Origin: Burkholderia diffusa
GTDB taxonomy: Bacteria > Pseudomonadota > Gammaproteobacteria > Burkholderiales > Burkholderiaceae
Reading direction: 5' to 3'
Length of the DNA: 64,000 nucleotides
NCBI RefSeq assembly: GCF_001718315.1
Contig: NZ_CP013362.1
Span: 124,001-188,000 of the forward strand
Part shown: piece after piece, positions 61,341 to 64,000 of the stretch
How positions within the stretch are numbered: the stretch's first letter is position 1
Layout of the letters: every line of letters starts with the position of its first letter
Made by a program: the position numbers and the translations under genes
The notes under the pieces: model-generated
Told to the model about the DNA's origin: nothing
The model's database searches: none
The model's input: the letters and a program-made list of their open reading frames with translations, nothing else

Positions 61341-63256
61341 CCGCCGCGCTGGCCCCGGCCAACCCGATCGCGCACCGCAATCTCGGCGCGGCACTGCTCG
61401 CGCGCGGCGACCTCGACGAGGCGATCGCGACCTTGCGCCGTCTCGTCGAACTGGCGCCTGCCGACGCGCAGGCGCGTGTCGATCTCGGCACCGCATTGCG
61501 TGACGCAGGGCAGGCCGACGCGGCGATCGCACAGTTCGAGTGCGCCGCGCAACTGTCGCCGTTGCGCGCCGACGCGCACGCGGGCCTCGCGGAGGTGCTG
61601 TACCGCCGGCGGCAGACGGCGCGTGCGGCCGAGTGCATGACGCGCGCGCTCGAGCTGGCGCCCGATCACGGTCCCGCCTATCGCATGCTCGGCGACATGT
61701 ATCACGACCTGGGCAAGTACGACGCATCCGTCATGTGCTACCGGGCCGCGGCCGAACTCGATGCGAACGACGCCGACGCGCATCATCGCTGCGCGATGGT
61801 GCTGCTCAAGCAAAACCGTGCCGACGACGCGCTGCATCATGCGCGCGCGGCGCTCGCATTGAACGACCGCGCGGCGCCCGCGCACATGACGCTCGGCGAC
61901 GTGCTCGGCATGCTCGGCGATGTGGATGGCGAACTCGCGCATTACCGTCGCGCGGTCGAGCTCGATGTGACGAACGCGGTCCTGCACGACCGGCTGATCT
62001 TCGCGCTTGCCACGCATCCGTCGATCGACCAGGAAGAGACGCGACGGGCCGCGCGGCATTTCGGCGAATACGTCGAAGCCGATGCGCGGCCGCTCGCGCA
62101 GGTCGACACCCGCTTGCGCCCGTCGGGCGGGCGGCTGCGCATCGGCTGGGTGTCGGGCGACCTGGTGACGCATCCGGTCGGCATTTTCCTCGAAGGCGTG
62201 CTGGCGCATCTCGATCGACACCGGCTCGAACTGATCGCCTATCCGACCTCGGCGGCGGAAGACGACACGACCGCGCGCCTGAAGCCGTACTTCGACGCAT
62301 GGCATCCGCTTCTCGACCTGTCGGACGAGCAGGCGGCGCAGCGGATCCGCGCGGACGGCATCGACGTCCTCGTCGACCTGTCGGGCCACACGGCGCAAAA
62401 CCGGCTTGGCGTGTTCGCATGGAAGCCCGCGCCGGTGCAGGTCACGTGGATCGGCTTCTTCGCGTCGACGGGGCTGCACGCGATCGACTACGTGCTGGGC
62501 GACCGGCACGTGCTGCCGCCGGCCGAGGAAGCGCATTTCGTCGAGCGGCCGTGGCGGCTGCCCGACAGCTATCTGTGCTTCACGCCGCCGCATCCGGCAC
62601 TCGACGTCGGTCCGTTGCCGCATCGCGAGAACGGTGTGATGACGTTCGGCTATTTCGGCAAGCTCGGGAAGATGAACGATGCGGTCGTGCGCGTGTGGTC
62701 GCGGGTGCTGGCCGCGGTGCCGGGCGCCCGGCTGTTCCTGAAGGCGGGCGAGCTCGACGGCGCGCACGCGGTGCGCCGGACGGTCGAGCGCTTCGCCCGC
62801 AACGGGATCGACGCGAGCCGGCTGGTGATGGAAGGCCGGTCGCCGCGCACCGATTACCTGACGGCCTATCGCCGCGTCGACATGATGCTGAGCCCGTTCC
62901 CATACCCGGGCGGCACGACGACGGCCGAATCGCTGTGGATGGGCGTGCCCGTGCTCGGGATGAAGGGAGAGCGGTTCGTCACGCACATCTGCGAGAGCGT
63001 GCTGCAGACGGTCGGCCTGGCCGAATGGATCGCGCGGGACGAAGACGACTACGTCGCGAAGGCGGTGGCCGCCGCGGCCGATCCGCAGCAGCTCGACGCG
63101 CTGCGGCAGGCCTTGCGTGCGCGCCTGCTCGCGTCGCCGCTGTGCGACGCGCCGCGCTTCGCGAAACATCTCGAGGAAGCGTTTTACGGAATGTGGATGG
63201 ACAGGACAAACGCCGGCGCCGACGAACGAGCCGCCGCGGGCGACGAACGGAATTGA
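60746..63256 (+). CDS. TPR-containing O-GlcNAc-transferase-like glycosyltransferase (copy 2)
   Basis: This 836-residue protein has about a dozen TPRs (residues 5-440), such as YAEAHNNLGDALREARQPDA and YAQAYNNLGNALKDLGQSDA. The GT41 catalytic half (about 445-815) has LRIGWVSGDLVTHPVGIFLE, PVQVTWIGFFASTGLHAIDY, FGYFGKLGKMNDAVVRVWSR and PYPGGTTTAESLWMGVPVLG. Its catalytic half is very close to copy 1. It begins with MQQTTDILGAALAHHQAGRL, identical to copy 3. The start is ATG 60746, the only one at the head of the TPR pattern. Function is inferred as protein O-glycosylation. Confidence 0.86.
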   Translation: MQQTTDILGAALAHHQAGRLGDAKAGYEQLLAREPAHPDALHFLGLLTCQAGQPEEGIALMRRSIDAYPSAIYHNNLGNALRERGRLDDAIAQYREAVRRQPDYAEAHNNLGDALREARQPDASMQHCAQAIALRPDYAQAYNNLGNALKDLGQSDAAVLAYSKAIEHDPRYADAYNNLGNVLTAQRKFDAAVDSYRAAAALAPANPIAHRNLGAALLARGDLDEAIATLRRLVELAPADAQARVDLGTALRDAGQADAAIAQFECAAQLSPLRADAHAGLAEVLYRRRQTARAAECMTRALELAPDHGPAYRMLGDMYHDLGKYDASVMCYRAAAELDANDADAHHRCAMVLLKQNRADDALHHARAALALNDRAAPAHMTLGDVLGMLGDVDGELAHYRRAVELDVTNAVLHDRLIFALATHPSIDQEETRRAARHFGEYVEADARPLAQVDTRLRPSGGRLRIGWVSGDLVTHPVGIFLEGVLAHLDRHRLELIAYPTSAAEDDTTARLKPYFDAWHPLLDLSDEQAAQRIRADGIDVLVDLSGHTAQNRLGVFAWKPAPVQVTWIGFFASTGLHAIDYVLGDRHVLPPAEEAHFVERPWRLPDSYLCFTPPHPALDVGPLPHRENGVMTFGYFGKLGKMNDAVVRVWSRVLAAVPGARLFLKAGELDGAHAVRRTVERFARNGIDASRLVMEGRSPRTDYLTAYRRVDMMLSPFPYPGGTTTAESLWMGVPVLGMKGERFVTHICESVLQTVGLAEWIARDEDDYVAKAVAAAADPQQLDALRQALRARLLASPLCDAPRFAKHLEEAFYGMWMDRTNAGADERAAAGDERN

Positions 63257-63274
63257 GCCGCCCGGCAGGGCGGC
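63257..63274 (+). repeat. Hairpin directly after OGT-like gene 2
   Basis: GCCGCCC (63257-63263) and GGGCGGC (63268-63274) pair around GGCA, starting one base after the TGA. There is no T-run. It sits exactly at the junction where the duplicated block begins. Confidence 0.5.
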
Positions 63275-63915
63275 GCGCGAACGACGAAACGACGCAACGA
63301 CGCAACGACGCAACGACGACATGCAACAGACCACGGACATTCTCGGCGCCGCACTGGCGCATCACCAGGCAGGCCGGCTGGGCGACGCGAAGGCGGGCTA
63401 CGAGCAGCTGCTCGCGCGCGAGCCCGCGCATCCGGACGCGCTGCATTTCCTCGGACTGCTGACCTGTCAGGCAGGGCAGCCGGAGGAAGGGATCGCGCTG
63501 ATGCGCCGCTCGATCGACGCATATCCGAGTGCGATCTATCACAACAACCTGGGCAACGCGCTGCGCGAGCGCGGCCGGCTCGACGACGCGATCGCGCAGT
63601 ACTGCGAAGCGGTGCGGCGGCAGCCGGACTACGCGGAAGCGCACAACAACCTGGGCGATGCGCTGCGCGAGGCGCGGCAGCCGGATGCGTCGATGCAGCA
63701 CTGCGCGCAGGCAATCGCGCTGCGGCCGGACTATGCGCAGGCGTACAACAACCTGGGCAACGCGCTGAAGGACCTCGGGCAGTCGGATGCGGCGGTGCTT
63801 GCATACGGCAAGGCGATCGAACACGATCCGCGCTACGCGGATGCATACAACAATCTCGGCAACGTGCTGACGACGCAGCGCAAGTTCGACGCGGCGGTCG
63901 ACAGCTATCGCGCGG
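63273..63915 (+). repeat. Long direct repeat, copy B (5' part of OGT-like gene 3)
   Basis: This is the second copy of the block at 60698, offset 2575 bases, including the octamer tract (63279-63318) and the first two hundred or so codons. Differences are mostly single silent or conservative changes, for example Arg to Cys in AIAQYCEAVRRQP and Ser to Gly in VLAYGKAIEH. Confidence 0.9.
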
Positions 63916-64000
63916 CCGTCGCGCTGAATCCGGGCCGGGCGATCGTGCACGGCAATCTTGGCACCGCGCTGCTCGCGCGCGGCGACCTCGACGAATCCAT
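63321..64000 (+). CDS. TPR-containing O-GlcNAc-transferase-like protein (copy 3, 3' end outside window)
   Basis: The first 226 codons are present. The product starts MQQTTDILGAALAHHQAGRL and is nearly identical to copy 2 for about 195 residues, then diverges in the sixth TPR (AVALNPGRAIVHGNLGTALL against AAALAPANPIAHRNLGAALL). The catalytic half lies beyond the window. The ATG is again preceded by five octamers (63279-63318) and no Shine-Dalgarno box. The frame is open to the last base. Confidence 0.85.
   Translation, partial: MQQTTDILGAALAHHQAGRLGDAKAGYEQLLAREPAHPDALHFLGLLTCQAGQPEEGIALMRRSIDAYPSAIYHNNLGNALRERGRLDDAIAQYCEAVRRQPDYAEAHNNLGDALREARQPDASMQHCAQAIALRPDYAQAYNNLGNALKDLGQSDAAVLAYGKAIEHDPRYADAYNNLGNVLTTQRKFDAAVDSYRAAVALNPGRAIVHGNLGTALLARGDLDES

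Noticed and set aside
58790..63340. Minus-strand open frame of about 1500 codons across the OGT-like genes
   Set aside because: It is antisense to two genes with clear TPR and GT41 motifs, is rich in Arg and His, and has no domain. Very long antisense frames are common in GC-rich DNA, especially over repeats.

Overview
The window is GC-rich, densely coded bacterial chromosome. It looks like chromosome 1 of a Burkholderia, most likely the Burkholderia cepacia complex. I base this on the gene content and order (the end of an atp operon, an AMP-binding ligase, pheC, hemE, priA, trifunctional putA), the codon use, and protein sequences I recognise from memory. No database search was possible. I see no phage, insertion sequence, CRISPR array or rRNA. 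There is one tRNA gene.

Layout. 1-1536: end of the ATP synthase operon (atpD partial, atpC, terminator). 1741-3468: acyl-CoA synthetase-like ligase, followed by a 700-bp gap that holds a terminator usable only by the minus strand. 4169-8932: pheC (minus), hemE, and priA with DnaA boxes in front of it. 9159-14555: putA behind a control region full of PutA operator motifs, then a branched-chain amino acid binding protein and a clear terminator. 14565-17074: AidB-type acyl-CoA dehydrogenase divergent from a TetR regulator. 17341-20842: aminotransferase, binding protein and FAD oxidase run. 20868-24923: PadR regulator, then a cadR-cadA metal-export pair with a MerR-type promoter and a trailing zinc-ribbon gene. 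25044-27670: AraC/GyrI-type regulator and a CmpX-like mechanosensitive channel. 27865-38746: a short, compartment-free ethanolamine pathway (permease, eutB, eutC, acetaldehyde dehydrogenase, eutR), interrupted by a LysR/MFS pair and two flavin split-barrel proteins. Sigma-54-type promoters precede the aldehyde dehydrogenase and eutR. 38807-41613: acetolactate-synthase-like enzyme translationally coupled to a family 9 glycosyltransferase. 41774-49450: glycine cleavage genes gcvT-gcvH-gcvP under a tandem glycine riboswitch, followed by an alginate-lyase-family gene and sdaA. 49571-52146: small lipoprotein, Gfo/Idh/MocA oxidoreductase and SGNH hydrolase. 52168-54499: FkbM methyltransferase and a TPR-glycosyltransferase fusion. 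54879-57954: rep helicase and a dihaem cytochrome c sharing a bidirectional terminator. 58208-58283: tRNA-Arg(CCG). 58829-64000: at least three tandem TPR/O-GlcNAc-transferase-like genes, the last cut by the window edge.

How it works together. Much of the window concerns nitrogen and carbon scavenging: proline (putA), ethanolamine (eat, eutBC, ALDH, eutR), glycine to serine to pyruvate (gcv plus sdaA), and several solute-binding proteins. The last 12 kb is rich in glycan-modifying enzymes. The tandem OGT-like genes share near-identical 5' halves and carry five 8-bp repeats right before the start codon, which makes them the most dynamic-looking part of the window. The most testable regulatory signals are the sigma-54 promoters, the PutA operators that overlap the putA promoter, the DnaA boxes before priA, and the minus-strand terminator with no gene of its own.
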